From contig SKMO01000027.1 in the NCBI GenBank assembly GCA_007121025.1, forward strand, positions 1 through 64,000: 64,000 nt of DNA, written 5' to 3'. A program made the position numbers and the translations under genes. Within the stretch, counting starts at the first letter, position 1. Every line of letters starts with the position of its first letter. This document shows, piece after piece, positions 36,770 to 47,400 of the stretch. The stretch comes from Bacillota bacterium (GTDB lineage: Bacteria > Bacillota > TC1 > UBA5767). The notes below the pieces were generated by a model. It saw nothing but the letters and a program-made list of their open reading frames with translations, did not search any database and was not told the DNA's origin.

Positions 36770-37267
36770 ATGCTGCGAATGGGTGTATTGTCCGACACGC
36801 ATATCCCGGTGAGAGCACAGGCCCTGCCAGGGGAAATCTTTTCGCTTTTTGAGGGTCTGGATCTGATCGTACACTGCGGGGACATCAACACCATGGACCT
36901 GATCACTGAACTGGAGGCACTGGGTCCGGTTCGGGCGGTCTATGGGAATACGGATCCTTACGACGTGGCCATCAGGCTTCCGCCCAAGCAGATTTTCACG
37001 TTCGGCGGGGTTCGTGTGGGGATTTGCCATGGCCATGGGATGGGAACCCCCAGGCAAAATGCCAAACGGCATTTGTCCCGGGCAGCCTGTGGCCTTGTCA
37101 TTTACGGACACAGCCACTGTCCCGAACATCTGGAAGAAAACGGAACGGTGTATTTCAATCCTGGGTCGGTCTCACATCCGCGCTGTACGGACAACGGGAC
37201 TGTGGGAATCATTGAGGTGGACGGGGGGATCATCCGCGGACGGGTCATTGAGCTGGAAGGACTATGA
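36770..37267 (+). CDS. YfcE/MJ0936-type metallophosphodiesterase
   Basis: 165-residue calcineurin-like phosphodiesterase: SDTHIPV, HCGDIN, GNTD, CHGH and YGHSHCPE, then FNPGSVSHPR, supply the dinuclear metal site. Such enzymes cleave cyclic nucleotides or phosphodiesters in vitro; the native substrate is unknown. GGGGGAG precedes ATG 36770. Confidence 0.9.
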   Translation: MLRMGVLSDTHIPVRAQALPGEIFSLFEGLDLIVHCGDINTMDLITELEALGPVRAVYGNTDPYDVAIRLPPKQIFTFGGVRVGICHGHGMGTPRQNAKRHLSRAACGLVIYGHSHCPEHLEENGTVYFNPGSVSHPRCTDNGTVGIIEVDGGIIRGRVIELEGL

Positions 37268-37279
37268 AAGGAGATAACC

Positions 37280-37774
37280 ATGAACAAACCATTGATTGCA
37301 ACAGGAATGACACTGATTGTGGTGGGTGTGTTTTCCCTGCTGGGAGCGTCCGGGGTGCTGGGTGTGACCATGGAAATGCTTTGGCCTTTGTCCATCCTGG
37401 TGCCGGGTCTGTATTTCGAAGGTGTGTATTTCGCTAAGAAAGGAAAATTCGATGGTGAAATCCTGATTCCGGCAGCCATGCTGATCACATATTCCGTCTT
37501 GTTTCTGGCGGCGGCCTGGAGTGGTTCCAGCCTGATCTTTATCGCCTGGCCGGTGTTTCCCTTGGGAGCAGCACTGGGCTTTTTGCAGGCGCATTATTTT
37601 GGACGGAAAAACAGTGTGTATCTGGTGATTGGACAGGCCCTGGGGATTTTCGCCCTGGTGGGGCTGATCTTTGTGGCCACAGGGGTATCCACGGAAGGTG
37701 TGGTGTTTCCAATCATTGTGACCATTCTGGGAATGCTGGCCATTTTTCAGGCTGTCTACCGGACCGGAGAATAG
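37280..37774 (+). CDS. Small multi-spanning membrane protein
   Basis: 164 residues, nearly all hydrophobic, with about five helices and a short basic loop around FAKKGKFDGE. The pattern resembles LiaI/LiaF-type membrane domains (DUF5668-like), but no conserved motif allows a function. A ribosome site AAAGGAGA precedes ATG 37280; it lies between the phosphodiesterase and dnaE genes with short gaps. Confidence 0.75.
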   Translation: MNKPLIATGMTLIVVGVFSLLGASGVLGVTMEMLWPLSILVPGLYFEGVYFAKKGKFDGEILIPAAMLITYSVLFLAAAWSGSSLIFIAWPVFPLGAALGFLQAHYFGRKNSVYLVIGQALGIFALVGLIFVATGVSTEGVVFPIIVTILGMLAIFQAVYRTGE

Positions 37775-37786
37775 GGGAACAATGTG

Positions 37787-40700
37787 ATGGAGCCATCAGG
37801 ATTTGTACATCTGCATAATCATACCGGCTACAGCCTGCTGGACGGGGCTGCCCGGATTCGCGACCTGGTGGGGGAAGCTGCCCGTCTGAACATGCAGGCC
37901 CTGGCCATCACGGATCACGGGACACTTTTTGGCATCGTGGAGTTCTATCAGGAATGTCGCCGGCAGAACGTTCAGCCGATCATCGGCTGTGAAATGTACG
38001 TAGCCCGGGATTCGCGGTTCGACAAGCGGGCGAAGATCGATGAACAGCGCCATCATCTGATTTTGCTGTGCAAGAATGAAACCGGTTACCGCAATCTGCT
38101 CAAGCTGGTGTCCGCCGGGTGTACCGAGGGATTCTATTATAAACCCCGGGTGGACCTTGAACTGCTGCGGGCCCACAGTGAAGGGCTGGTCTGCACCAGT
38201 GCCTGCATTGCCGGGGAGATCCCCCAGTGCCTGCTGGGCGGAGAAGTGGAGCGAGCCCGCCAGTTGGTGGAGACGTACAGGAACATCTTTGGTGAAGATT
38301 TCTATCTGGAGCTTCAGGATCACGGCCTCCGGGAAGAAAAAGAGGTGAACCGTCACCTGATCCGGATTGCCCGTGACCTGGACGTGGGCCTGGTGTGTGC
38401 CAATGATGTCCATTACGTCCGGCAAAAGGACGCTGCCCACCACGACGCTCTTCTGTGCATCCAGACCGGCCGGGTGCTCGCGGATGAGGAACGGATGCGT
38501 TTTCCGAATGACCAGTTCTATCTGAAGTCAGCCGGGGAGATGGAAGCGCTGTTTGGGCATGTTTCCGATGCACTGGACAACACGCTGAAGATTGCAGAAA
38601 AATGCCGGTTTGACATGGATTTTGGGGGCTCGTATCTGCCGGACTATGAAGTGCCGGCGGGCGATGATCTGAACAGTTATCTGCGCAAGCTTTGCGAACA
38701 GGGACTCCGGGAGCGTTTTGCCCAAGTGACAGACGAGGCTGTTCGCAGACTGGATTATGAACTTGATGTGATCCGGTCCATGGGGTATCCGGGTTATTTT
38801 CTGATCGTCTGGGACATGATTCGATTTGCCCGGCACAGGGGCATTTATGTCGGCCCGGGCCGGGGTTCGGCTGCCGGATCCCTGGTGGCCTACGTTTTGC
38901 GCATCACAGACATTGATCCGTTGAAACACGATCTTTTGTTTGAACGGTTTCTGAATCCGGAACGGGTGACCATGCCGGATATCGATACGGATTTCTGTTA
39001 TGAACGCCGGGGCGAAGTGATCCATTACCTGACGGAAAAATACGGGCAGGATCATGTGGCCCAGATTGTGACCTTTGGAACCCTGTCCGCCAGGGCGTCC
39101 ATCCGGGATGTGGGCCGGGTTATGGACGTGCCGCTTCCCCAGGTGGACAAGATTGCCAAAATGGTTCCCGGTGAACTGAACATCACACTGGACCGGGCCC
39201 TGGAAGCCAATCCGGAACTGCGCGGGGCCTATGAATCCGATGACACGATTCGGGAGCTGATTGACACCGCCCGGGCTCTGGAAGGCCTTCCCCGGCATAC
39301 GTCCACGCACGCGGCCGGCGTGGTGATTGCCCCGGGAGACATTCAGAGGTACGTCCCGGTGTTTTTGGGACAAGACGAGGCCATCACCACCCAGTTCACC
39401 ATGAATGCTGTGGAGGAAATCGGTCTGTTAAAAATGGATCTTCTGGGTCTGCGCACGCTGACGGTGATCGGAAAAACCCTGGAGAACATCGCGCAGACCA
39501 GCGGACAGCGGGTGGATCTGGATGCGGCCGACCCATCCGATCCGGCCACCTACGCACTTCTTGGCCGGGGGGAGACATCCGGGATCTTCCAGCTGGAAAG
39601 CGCCGGGATGCAGAGCATTTTGAAGAATCTGAAGCCGGCCTCCCTGGAAGATGTGATTGCGATGGTTGCACTGTACCGTCCCGGACCACTGGGAAGCGGT
39701 ATGGTGGAGGATTTTGTTGACGGGAAACACGGCCGCAAGAAGGCCCGCTATCTGCATCCGACTCTGGAGCCGATTCTCAGGGATACGTATGGCGTGATTC
39801 TCTATCAGGAGCAGGTGATGCGTATTGCCAGTGACCTGGCCGGGTTTACCCTCGGGCAGGCCGATCTCCTGCGCCGGGCCATGGGGAAGAAGAAGAAGGA
39901 GATCATTGAAGAGCAGAAAGAAGCGTTTGTCCGGGGGGCTTCCGGCCGGGGGATCGAGCGGCCGGTGGCAGAGGAGATCTACACCCTGATGGCCCATTTC
40001 GCCGGCTATGGGTTCAACAAGTCTCATTCGGCAGCCTACGGCCTGATCGCCTTTCGGACAGCTTGGCTTAAAGCACACCACCCGGTGGAGTTCATGGCGG
40101 CCATGCTGACATCTGTGATGAGCCAGTCGGAAAAAGTGACCGGCTATATCGCAGAGTGCCGGCGGCTTGGCATTGCGGTTCTGCCCCCGGACGTCAACCA
40201 GTCTTTCGGGGATTTCACACCGGTGCCTGAGGGCATCCGGTTTGGGCTGGCCGCTGTCCGCAATGTGGGTCATGGGGCCATCGGGGCCATCATCCGGGCC
40301 CGGGAGGAAGGGGGCGTCTTTCGGGATCTGGATGATTTTTGCGAACGGGTTGATCTGCATCAGGTCAACAGGCGGGTAATGGAAAGCCTGGTTCATGGAG
40401 GCGCTCTGGATTCTCTGGGGATGCGGCGGTCTCAGATTTTGGCTGTTCTGGACCTGGCGATGGAGAAAGGCATTCGCCGCCAGGAAGAACAGGCCTGCGG
40501 ACAGGTGTCCCTGTTTGATACGGGAGGACTGGCTGAGGTTCACAAAACGACTGCCCCTGACCTGCCGGAATTTTCCCGGGAAGAAATTCTGACCATGGAA
40601 AAAACCTATCTGGGGTTTTATGTGAGCGGCCATCCACTGGACGATTACCGGACGCTTTTGGAACGCCCGGGCATCACGCCGGTCAGCCGTCTGGAAGAAA

Positions 40701-41329
40701 AGCGGGACGGAGAAATGCTGGCACTTGGAGGCATTGTGACCGGGTTGAAACGTTCGATCACCCGGCGCAATGAAAACATGGCATACCTGACACTGGAAGA
40801 TCTGACCGGAGATGTGGATGTGCTGGTTTTCCCCAAAACTTATCGCGCGGTAGGGACGCGGCTTGAAAAGGACGCGGTGATCCTGCTGAAGGGCCGGCTG
40901 AACAAAGGGGAAGACCGGATGAAGGTCTTTGCCGAGAAAATCCAGTTCGATCTGGAGGGCAGTGCAGACAAGGCGGAGAAAAAAACAGGTGGAAAACAGG
41001 ATTTGGTCCCCCGGGCGAAGAAGAAGGAAACCGACGTGCAATCACCGGTGAGGCCGGAAGCTCCTCGACAAGCCCCTCGAGAAGACCGTTTAGCACTGGA
41101 ACAGGATCTGACCGTGACACTCAATGGCCAGGAAGAAATAACGGCGTATCTGCAGGAAACCCGCCGGATTCTGGACGGTTGTAAAGGGGGAAGCGGACGC
41201 CTGGTGCTTCTGCTCCCGGACGGACGAAGTGTCCGGGTGGCCGAGGGGATTTGTTGCTCGGGGACGCTGAAGCAGGAACTTGAACAGATTTGGGGCGAAG
41301 AGAGAATTGCGTTGATAAAGAGGTGTTGA
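37787..41329 (+). CDS. dnaE: DNA polymerase III alpha subunit DnaE
   Basis: Replicative DNA polymerase catalytic subunit (1180 residues). Domain order: PHP domain (VHLHNHTGYSLLDG, TDHGTLFG), polymerase palm with PDIDTDF, fingers, tandem HhH (QVNRRVMESLVHGGALD), OB domain near 970-1060, and a variable C-terminal tail. In Firmicutes DnaE usually works beside PolC, extending primers. Start is set at ATG 37787, with GTG 37784 immediately before. A charged, low-complexity linker around 1065-1110 may be flexible. Confidence 0.96.
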   Translation: MEPSGFVHLHNHTGYSLLDGAARIRDLVGEAARLNMQALAITDHGTLFGIVEFYQECRRQNVQPIIGCEMYVARDSRFDKRAKIDEQRHHLILLCKNETGYRNLLKLVSAGCTEGFYYKPRVDLELLRAHSEGLVCTSACIAGEIPQCLLGGEVERARQLVETYRNIFGEDFYLELQDHGLREEKEVNRHLIRIARDLDVGLVCANDVHYVRQKDAAHHDALLCIQTGRVLADEERMRFPNDQFYLKSAGEMEALFGHVSDALDNTLKIAEKCRFDMDFGGSYLPDYEVPAGDDLNSYLRKLCEQGLRERFAQVTDEAVRRLDYELDVIRSMGYPGYFLIVWDMIRFARHRGIYVGPGRGSAAGSLVAYVLRITDIDPLKHDLLFERFLNPERVTMPDIDTDFCYERRGEVIHYLTEKYGQDHVAQIVTFGTLSARASIRDVGRVMDVPLPQVDKIAKMVPGELNITLDRALEANPELRGAYESDDTIRELIDTARALEGLPRHTSTHAAGVVIAPGDIQRYVPVFLGQDEAITTQFTMNAVEEIGLLKMDLLGLRTLTVIGKTLENIAQTSGQRVDLDAADPSDPATYALLGRGETSGIFQLESAGMQSILKNLKPASLEDVIAMVALYRPGPLGSGMVEDFVDGKHGRKKARYLHPTLEPILRDTYGVILYQEQVMRIASDLAGFTLGQADLLRRAMGKKKKEIIEEQKEAFVRGASGRGIERPVAEEIYTLMAHFAGYGFNKSHSAAYGLIAFRTAWLKAHHPVEFMAAMLTSVMSQSEKVTGYIAECRRLGIAVLPPDVNQSFGDFTPVPEGIRFGLAAVRNVGHGAIGAIIRAREEGGVFRDLDDFCERVDLHQVNRRVMESLVHGGALDSLGMRRSQILAVLDLAMEKGIRRQEEQACGQVSLFDTGGLAEVHKTTAPDLPEFSREEILTMEKTYLGFYVSGHPLDDYRTLLERPGITPVSRLEEKRDGEMLALGGIVTGLKRSITRRNENMAYLTLEDLTGDVDVLVFPKTYRAVGTRLEKDAVILLKGRLNKGEDRMKVFAEKIQFDLEGSADKAEKKTGGKQDLVPRAKKKETDVQSPVRPEAPRQAPREDRLALEQDLTVTLNGQEEITAYLQETRRILDGCKGGSGRLVLLLPDGRSVRVAEGICCSGTLKQELEQIWGEERIALIKRC

Positions 41330-41331
41330 GT

Positions 41332-41820
41332 TTGAAAACAGCAGTCTATCCGGGAAGTTTCGATCCCATAACCAACGGGCATCTGGATATTTTGGAGCGT
41401 TCACTGGCCATTTTTGACCGGGTCATTCTGGCTGTGGCCGTTGAGACGCAGAAAAAGAACCTTTTCGATCTGGAGGAGCGGATCGAACTGGTCCGGGAAG
41501 CGGTCCGGAACTATGAGCGCGTAGACGTGGAGGGATTTGATGGGCTTTTGATGCACTATGTGGTCCGGCGGGAAGCCGGGGCCATCATTCGGGGACTGCG
41601 GGCGGTCTCGGATTTCGAGTATGAGTTTCAGCTGTCGCTGATGAATCGAAACCTGAACAGCGACGTGGAAACGGTGTTTCTGATGACTTCCGCGGAAAAC
41701 ACATTTATCAGTTCATCGATGATCCGGCAGGTATCGTCTCTGGGAGGCGAAATCACCGGCCTGGTTCCAGAGCATGTAGAAAGGGCGTTGAAGCGAAAAT
41801 ATGGAATACAGGGAGAATAG
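41332..41820 (+). CDS. coaD: Phosphopantetheine adenylyltransferase
   Basis: Fourth step of coenzyme A synthesis. 162 residues: AVYPGSFDPITNGHLDI (nucleotide-binding HxGH), IIRGLRAVSDFEYE and the C-terminal ISSSMIR. TTG 41332 follows AGAGGTG by 6 bases; TTG 41326 is also in frame and would overlap the dnaE stop. CoA is also the source of phosphopantetheine for the NRPS. Confidence 0.95.
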   Translation: MKTAVYPGSFDPITNGHLDILERSLAIFDRVILAVAVETQKKNLFDLEERIELVREAVRNYERVDVEGFDGLLMHYVVRREAGAIIRGLRAVSDFEYEFQLSLMNRNLNSDVETVFLMTSAENTFISSSMIRQVSSLGGEITGLVPEHVERALKRKYGIQGE

Positions 41821-41824
41821 GGAC

Positions 41825-42046
41825 ATGGAGACCAGGGGTGCGTTCGATTACATTGTGGTTAAAGCGCTGGAAAACGGGGTGACCATCATGGGTCTGACCC
41901 GGGGGCGGGACACCAAAAGCCATCATTCCGAAAAGATTGACAAAGGAGAAGTGCTTGTGGCCCAGTTCACGGAATTCACCTCGGCCATTAAAGTGCGGGG
42001 CAAGGCCACAGTGTACAGCAGGCATGGGGTCATTGACGCCGAATAG
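41825..42046 (+). CDS. mtrB: trp RNA-binding attenuation protein (TRAP)
   Basis: 73-residue subunit of the ring-shaped tryptophan-activated RNA-binding protein that terminates trp operon transcription and blocks translation by wrapping GAG/UAG repeats. The family core is almost fully kept: LTRGRDTKSHHSEKIDKGEV and AQFTEFTSAIKVRGKA. The RNA-contact Lys (after HSE), Lys and Arg (AIKVRG) and Trp-pocket threonines are present. ATG 41825 lies 4 bases after coaD. No array of NAG triplets was seen in the window, so its targets lie elsewhere. The neighbour is coaD/pyk, unlike folE in Bacillus. Confidence 0.93.
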   Translation: METRGAFDYIVVKALENGVTIMGLTRGRDTKSHHSEKIDKGEVLVAQFTEFTSAIKVRGKATVYSRHGVIDAE

Positions 42047-42063
42047 GCATTGGGGGGAACAGG

Positions 42064-42249
42064 ATGTGGCAGGTCGTGTATATCGTTAAAACGGACGAAG
42101 AGGCACAACGAATTCAACAAGCGCTGGAGAAAGAGTACATTACGCCGAACATCATTCGCTCGGGCAGGACCTTCCAGATCATGGTCACAGAGTCGGAATT
42201 GGATGACGCCAGTGAGGTCATCCGGGAATTCATTGCCCAGAACGGTTAG
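42064..42249 (+). CDS. Small DUF2007-like protein
   Basis: 61 residues. The pattern MW-VVYI, amphipathic helix EEAQRIQQAL, and the final ESELDDASEVI resemble the small DUF2007-like proteins (putative signal-transducing) found before glycolytic genes in clostridia. GGGGGAACAGG precedes ATG 42064, and it fits snugly between mtrB and pyk. Function unknown. Confidence 0.75.
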   Translation: MWQVVYIVKTDEEAQRIQQALEKEYITPNIIRSGRTFQIMVTESELDDASEVIREFIAQNG

Positions 42250-42268
42250 TCTGACAGGAGGACAGAAA

Positions 42269-43687
42269 GTGGAAAGAAAAACAAAAATAACATGTACCAT
42301 TGGACCGGCCAGCGAATCAGAGGAGATTCTCTCCCGCCTGATCGCTGGTGGCATGGATGTGGCCAGGCTGAATTTTTCACATGGCAATCACGAGGAACAT
42401 CTGAACCGGGTCAGGATGATCCGGAGACTGGCAAAACAGGCCGGGCGCAACGTGGCTATCATGCTGGACACAAAAGGACCGGAAATGCGTACGGGACTTC
42501 TCAAGGACAAGACTGTAACTCTTCGGGAGGGTAACCAACTGGTGCTGACAACCCGTCAGGTGCAAGGTGATGAGTCGACACTGTCAGTCAGTTACGAAGG
42601 ACTCCCGACCGAAGTGTCTGCCGGAGACACCATATTGCTGGATGACGGGCTGATTGCCCTGAATGTATTGGAAACCACCCGGGAGGAGATTCGCTGTGAG
42701 GTGTTAAACGGTGGAGAAATTGCCGCCCGGCGGGGGATCAATGTGCCCGGACGGCGGATGAACCTGCCGTTTATTTCGGATAAAGACCGGGAAGACATTG
42801 ACTTCGCCATGGAACACGAGCTGGATTATGTGGCTTTGTCATTCGTTTATGGACCACAGGATGTTCGCAGTGTCCGCCGGATTATTGATGAGCGTAACAA
42901 TCCGTTGAAGATTATCGCAAAAATTGAAAATGTCTTTGCGGTGGAAACCATTGAGGACATCGTGGATGTGAGTGACGGCATCATGGTTGCCCGGGGGGAT
43001 CTGGGCGTTGAAATACCCTTCGAGGAGATTCCGATGATCCAGAAGCGGATTATCCGGATCAGCTATGAACGGGCCAAGCCGGTGATCACAGCTACCCAGA
43101 TGCTGGACTCCATGATCCGCAACCCCCGTCCGACCCGTGCGGAAGTGACCGATGTGGCCAATGCCATTCTCGATGGAACGGACTCTGTGATGTTGTCCGG
43201 AGAATCGGCAGCCGGACTCTATCCGGTCCAGTCCCTGCAGACCATGGTTCGGATTGCCAATGAGACCGAAAAAATTGTCAACTGGCGCAAGGACCGTTAC
43301 CGAAAAGGAAAGTACCCCACAGACAATCCAATCACCGACAGCATCAGCAAAAGTGCGGTTCGCATGAGCGATAAACTGAACGCCAAAGCGATCGTCGTGC
43401 CCAGTTACTCTGGATTCACAGTGCGGATGGTGGCCAAATACCGCCCCCATACGCAGGTCATTGCCGCCATCTGGGACCCGGTAGTCAGGCGGCAGATGGC
43501 CCTTCTGCGGGGAGTGACCGTGGTGGATGTGGAATACACAGATGACACGGACCGGACCATCATGATGGCCATTGATGCGGCCCGGAAGGCCGGCCATCTG
43601 GCGGAAGGGGACGTGGCCATTGTGACTGCAGGGATCCCCAGCGGACTCAGTGGTAAAACGAACTTGATCAAAGTACACGTTGTATGA
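42269..43687 (+). CDS. pyk: Pyruvate kinase
   Basis: Last ATP-forming step of glycolysis. 472 residues: KITCTIGPAS, MDVARLNFSHG, LDTKGPEMRTG, KIENVFAVETIEDI, MVARGDLGVEIP and TATQMLDSMIRNPRPTRAEVTDVANAILDGTD. The C-terminal allosteric domain is present, but the extra PEP-utiliser-like tail of some Bacilli is absent. GTG 42269 follows AGGAGG by 6 bases; the frame is open further upstream, but that stretch encodes the DUF2007-like gene in another frame. Confidence 0.96.
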   Translation: MERKTKITCTIGPASESEEILSRLIAGGMDVARLNFSHGNHEEHLNRVRMIRRLAKQAGRNVAIMLDTKGPEMRTGLLKDKTVTLREGNQLVLTTRQVQGDESTLSVSYEGLPTEVSAGDTILLDDGLIALNVLETTREEIRCEVLNGGEIAARRGINVPGRRMNLPFISDKDREDIDFAMEHELDYVALSFVYGPQDVRSVRRIIDERNNPLKIIAKIENVFAVETIEDIVDVSDGIMVARGDLGVEIPFEEIPMIQKRIIRISYERAKPVITATQMLDSMIRNPRPTRAEVTDVANAILDGTDSVMLSGESAAGLYPVQSLQTMVRIANETEKIVNWRKDRYRKGKYPTDNPITDSISKSAVRMSDKLNAKAIVVPSYSGFTVRMVAKYRPHTQVIAAIWDPVVRRQMALLRGVTVVDVEYTDDTDRTIMMAIDAARKAGHLAEGDVAIVTAGIPSGLSGKTNLIKVHVV

Positions 43688-43764
43688 TAAATTGATCGTA
43701 AAAAAAGAATAAAATCGAAGGAACTATTTTACGTAATAGCCAAATAGAAAGCGAGGAACAGACA

Positions 43765-44367
43765 ATGTCCAAATGGCGATGTGTCGTCTGCAATTATGTG
43801 TTTGAGGGAGAGGCGCCCCCGGATGGCTGCCCGGTGTGCGATCAGCCGAAGGAAAAATTTGTCAAAGAGGAAGCCAAAGACCGGGCCAAGGATGTGGCCG
43901 CCATGAAAAAAGCAACGCGAAAAGTAGAGTATGGTCTGCATGTGATTGCTTCAAAAGATGGGGACAAGCTCAATGGGCAGGTGGCCAATGCTGTGATGCA
44001 GGTGACCACCAACCCAACGACGTTTGCCTTGGCGGTACTGAAAGAAAACTACACCGCAGACTGCATTTTGGATTGCGGGCGGTTCACTGTGAATCTTCTC
44101 GGACAGGACAACCATAAGCTGGTCCGCCGGTTCGGTTACCGAAGTGGCAGGGAATTTGAGAAATTCAAGGGCATCGAACACGGCATCACGGACACCGGGA
44201 TGCCCTATCTGACCGGCGGTGTGGGCTGGTTCGAATGTGAGGTTAAGGACGGCTACACCATTGACTGTGACAGCCATTGGCTGTTCGTGGCGGATGTCGT
44301 GGACGGAGATGGATTGCGTGATGATGTGAAACCCATGACGTACGCCTATTTCAGGGCAACAAAATAA
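43765..44367 (+). CDS. Rubredoxin-flavin reductase fusion (Hrb-like)
   Basis: 200 residues. Residues 1-40 form a rubredoxin-type iron centre (CVVCNYVFEG ... CPVC); residues 50-200 are an FMN-binding flavin reductase domain with VTTNPTTFALAVL and GYRSGREFEKFKG. It should pass electrons, like high-molecular-weight rubredoxin, to flavodiiron proteins or other acceptors for oxygen or NO reduction. Here the rubredoxin is N-terminal, whereas the characterised Moorella Hrb has it C-terminal. GCGAGGAAC precedes ATG 43765. Confidence 0.87.
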   Translation: MSKWRCVVCNYVFEGEAPPDGCPVCDQPKEKFVKEEAKDRAKDVAAMKKATRKVEYGLHVIASKDGDKLNGQVANAVMQVTTNPTTFALAVLKENYTADCILDCGRFTVNLLGQDNHKLVRRFGYRSGREFEKFKGIEHGITDTGMPYLTGGVGWFECEVKDGYTIDCDSHWLFVADVVDGDGLRDDVKPMTYAYFRATK

Positions 44368-44406
44368 CCTGTTGAAACCATTAATCTAAGCACCCGGAGG
44401 AAGCAG

Positions 44407-47400
44407 ATGATCAAAGCAGAACAACAACCATTCATGCTGCCCAACAGAATCGCAGAATTCAGACAGGCGCTGGAAACCAAGCGGCTGGTGCTGGTCCATT
44501 CAGCCGGGTTTTTGCTCGATGACCGGATGTTTGATCAGCTTCTGTCCGATCCGGGCATCCGCGTCGCCCAACTGTCCCTGGACGGGACCGAAACGTACGA
44601 GACGTTCCAGGATGCATTTATCCGGTTGACTGCGGAGCTGTTTGAGCTCAATAAGATGCCAGAATCCATCACAGGGTTGCTTGATCAGCTGGAGGGGTTG
44701 CATAAGTCGAGTATACGGGGTCTGGTGGCCATTCACTGTCGTGAACCACTTGGGTATTTGGGCCCGTTTTCCGGTTTTATCAACGACTGTGTGAATCGTT
44801 CCGGTCTTCCGCTGACGCTGTACATTGATGGACCGGTGACCGCAGAACTGTATTTGGGGAATCTGTTGTTGAAAGGCAGCATCGCGGAGTTTTCCTGTGA
44901 GAGCTTCTACATGAGCAAGGAAGACGCTGGAAATCTTTTGGAGTACGCCGGGATGAGCCACCGAGAAATCAGCGACGTCTATGATTTTTGCGGCGGAGAT
45001 CTGGGGGCGATTCTGACGTTTGCCAGCGAAAAGCAGGAAAACCCCTACTACGATCCGGGTCAGACGAAAGAAAAGATTCTGAAGACTGCCCGCAACTTTC
45101 TGTTTGAGAAACTGGAGGATGGACAGGGGGAAACGCTGGCTCATTTGAGCGTGTTTGCCCGCTTCAACCTTCAGATGCTGGACGACTATTACGACGGACA
45201 GTTTGACGCTCTTCCGGTTTTCCGGTTTTTACGGGCACATGGCGTTGTGGTGTCCGATCAGCAGGGGTATTATTTTCTGCTCCCGTTTGTCCGGGACCTT
45301 CTTCAGGAAGAACGGATTGTCCGGAGCAACCGTCAGGACCGGCAGCAGTACGAGAAGCGGGCCATTCAGGCGCTTAAACATGAAGGGAAACTACTGGAAG
45401 CAGTGGACCTGGCTGTTTGGGTCAAGGACTCCGGGACCGCACTTCTACTGGCTGAACGGATCGCCTACAAAGCATTCTGTAAAATGGATGTTGTTCAGTT
45501 GCGACGGGTGTTTGAGGCGCTTCCGGACTCTTTGTTCGAAGATGAGCCGCTGTATGCCTGCTTGGAGCTGGTCCTTTGCCGGATGGAAGGCGATCTGAAC
45601 CGGTCTGCAGCCATTGCGGGGTCCTGGGATGATCTGGCGGGTGTCTTACGGCGCAAAGGTTCCCGGTGGAGTGTGTTCGCCCTGTTTTTTTCGGTGATCA
45701 GCCTGCTGGACAGTTACCGTTTCCGGGAAGCATCAGAGCAGGTAGACCGGTTTTTACAGGCGGGAGAACTGAACGATCCGCTGCAAAAAGCGTTGGTCGA
45801 GGTCATTCGCGCCCAGATTCTTCTGTTGCAAGGAGATGGGGCCGGTGCGGAACGCTTCTATCATCGCAATGCCCGGATTCTGGAAGCAGGGTATGACGGC
45901 GACTTCTGGAACATGCTCCTCCTGTCGCTTCTGGGGCAGGTTCCCCTGCATTACATGCGTGACAGCCGGCAATCCGTCCGGAGTCTGGAAGACTCTGCGC
46001 GGAAGGCCATGAAGCGTGGGGACCAGACGGGGTATATCTGGTACAAAAGCACGGCACTGATGATTCGGTTGTCGATGGGCGAAAAACGAATAAGCTGCCG
46101 GGATACAGAGGATTTTCTGGTTTGGCTGGAAGCAATGGGTGAACAAAGTGGTCCTGGAGCAGGGGGCTTGTTTTTGGGCGCGCTTTACCGCAGCTGGGCG
46201 GGAGAGCGACCGGAGGCTCTTCGTTATCTGCATGAGACCATCTACCAGAGCAATCGCTCAGGAAACACGGTGCTGGCCCACCGGGCGCTTCTGCAGATGG
46301 CCCGTGTTCTGCGGGAAGAAGGAGACATGGCGGGCGCAGCAAAGATCCTGGATGATCTGGAGAACATCACCGATTATGGGCAGTCGCCGGTCAACCGTTC
46401 CGGGATCCTTCTGGAACGGGCAAGGCAGGCGGAGCTGGAAGGCGAACCGCTGAAATCATATGACCTCTACTCGGAGGCCGTTGCCCTTAATAAGCAGATT
46501 GGTTATTATGCGGGGCGGGTGAACGCCATGCTGGAAAAGTGTCGTTCCATGCACGCAGGGCGCTATCCGGCAGAGGAGATCACGGGGCTGTTCCAGGATG
46601 TCCTCAAGGTCGCCAAAACCTACGACTGTGTCTATCTGATTGAGAGAGAGCGGCAGACCTATGCGCAATTGTACCGCTACGTAACTGAACAGGGCGTGGA
46701 TGATCCTATGCTCGGTGTGATTCAGGACCCGGATGCAGTTGCGGACACGCCGGTCCAGATCCGGCTGTTCGGGGAGTTTCAGGTCTCCGGTCCGGGGGGG
46801 ACTCTTCTCGAGGAAGACTGGCCAACCCGGAAAGTCCGGGGGTTGCTTCACTATCTGTTGATTCATCAGGAGGAGCGGGTGGCCCGAGAGCGACTGGCCG
46901 AGCTGTTCTGGCCGGATGTGGATGATCAGGCCCAGGCATCGTCGAATCTGCGGGTTGCACTGAGTCTGCTGGGCAAGACATTGAAAAAAGTCGGTCTGGG
47001 GGAGATGCTTCACCGGAACCGGCAGAAGGCGTGGATTGAACTGCCGGAGGGAACACGGGTCGACGTTTATGAAGCGCAGGGCCATCTGGAACAGGGAAGA
47101 AAACACTTGCGGTCCAAGGAATTTGCGCTCGGAGAAGAGGCGTTTCGGCAGGCCCTGGATATACTGGAACAGCCTTATCTTGAAACCCAGACCAAAGAAC
47201 GCTGGGCGCAGGAAGAACGGTCGCGGATGCACAAAAAGAGAGACCGGACCATCTATCTGTTGCTGAAGATTTCCCTGATGGAGAACAAAATGGCCAAGGC
47301 GGAGAAATACTGCCATATGCTTCTGGGATACGACCGATATCGGGAAGATGTGCACGTGACCCTGGTGGGGATTCTCAAAAAACAGGGCCGGACGGGAGAA

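Noticed and set aside
39428-41041. 537-codon open frame antisense to dnaE
   Set aside because: dnaE is unmistakable on the other strand; the antisense frame has no ribosome site or recognisable motif.
41801-41840. Possible TRAP-binding GAG/UAG array upstream of mtrB
   Set aside because: Only a few triplets with irregular spacing; real sites need about nine to eleven.
42050-42268. Apparent 73-residue N-terminal extension of pyruvate kinase
   Set aside because: This stretch encodes the DUF2007-like gene in another frame, and GTG 42269 has an AGGAGG site and begins at the normal pyruvate kinase N terminus.
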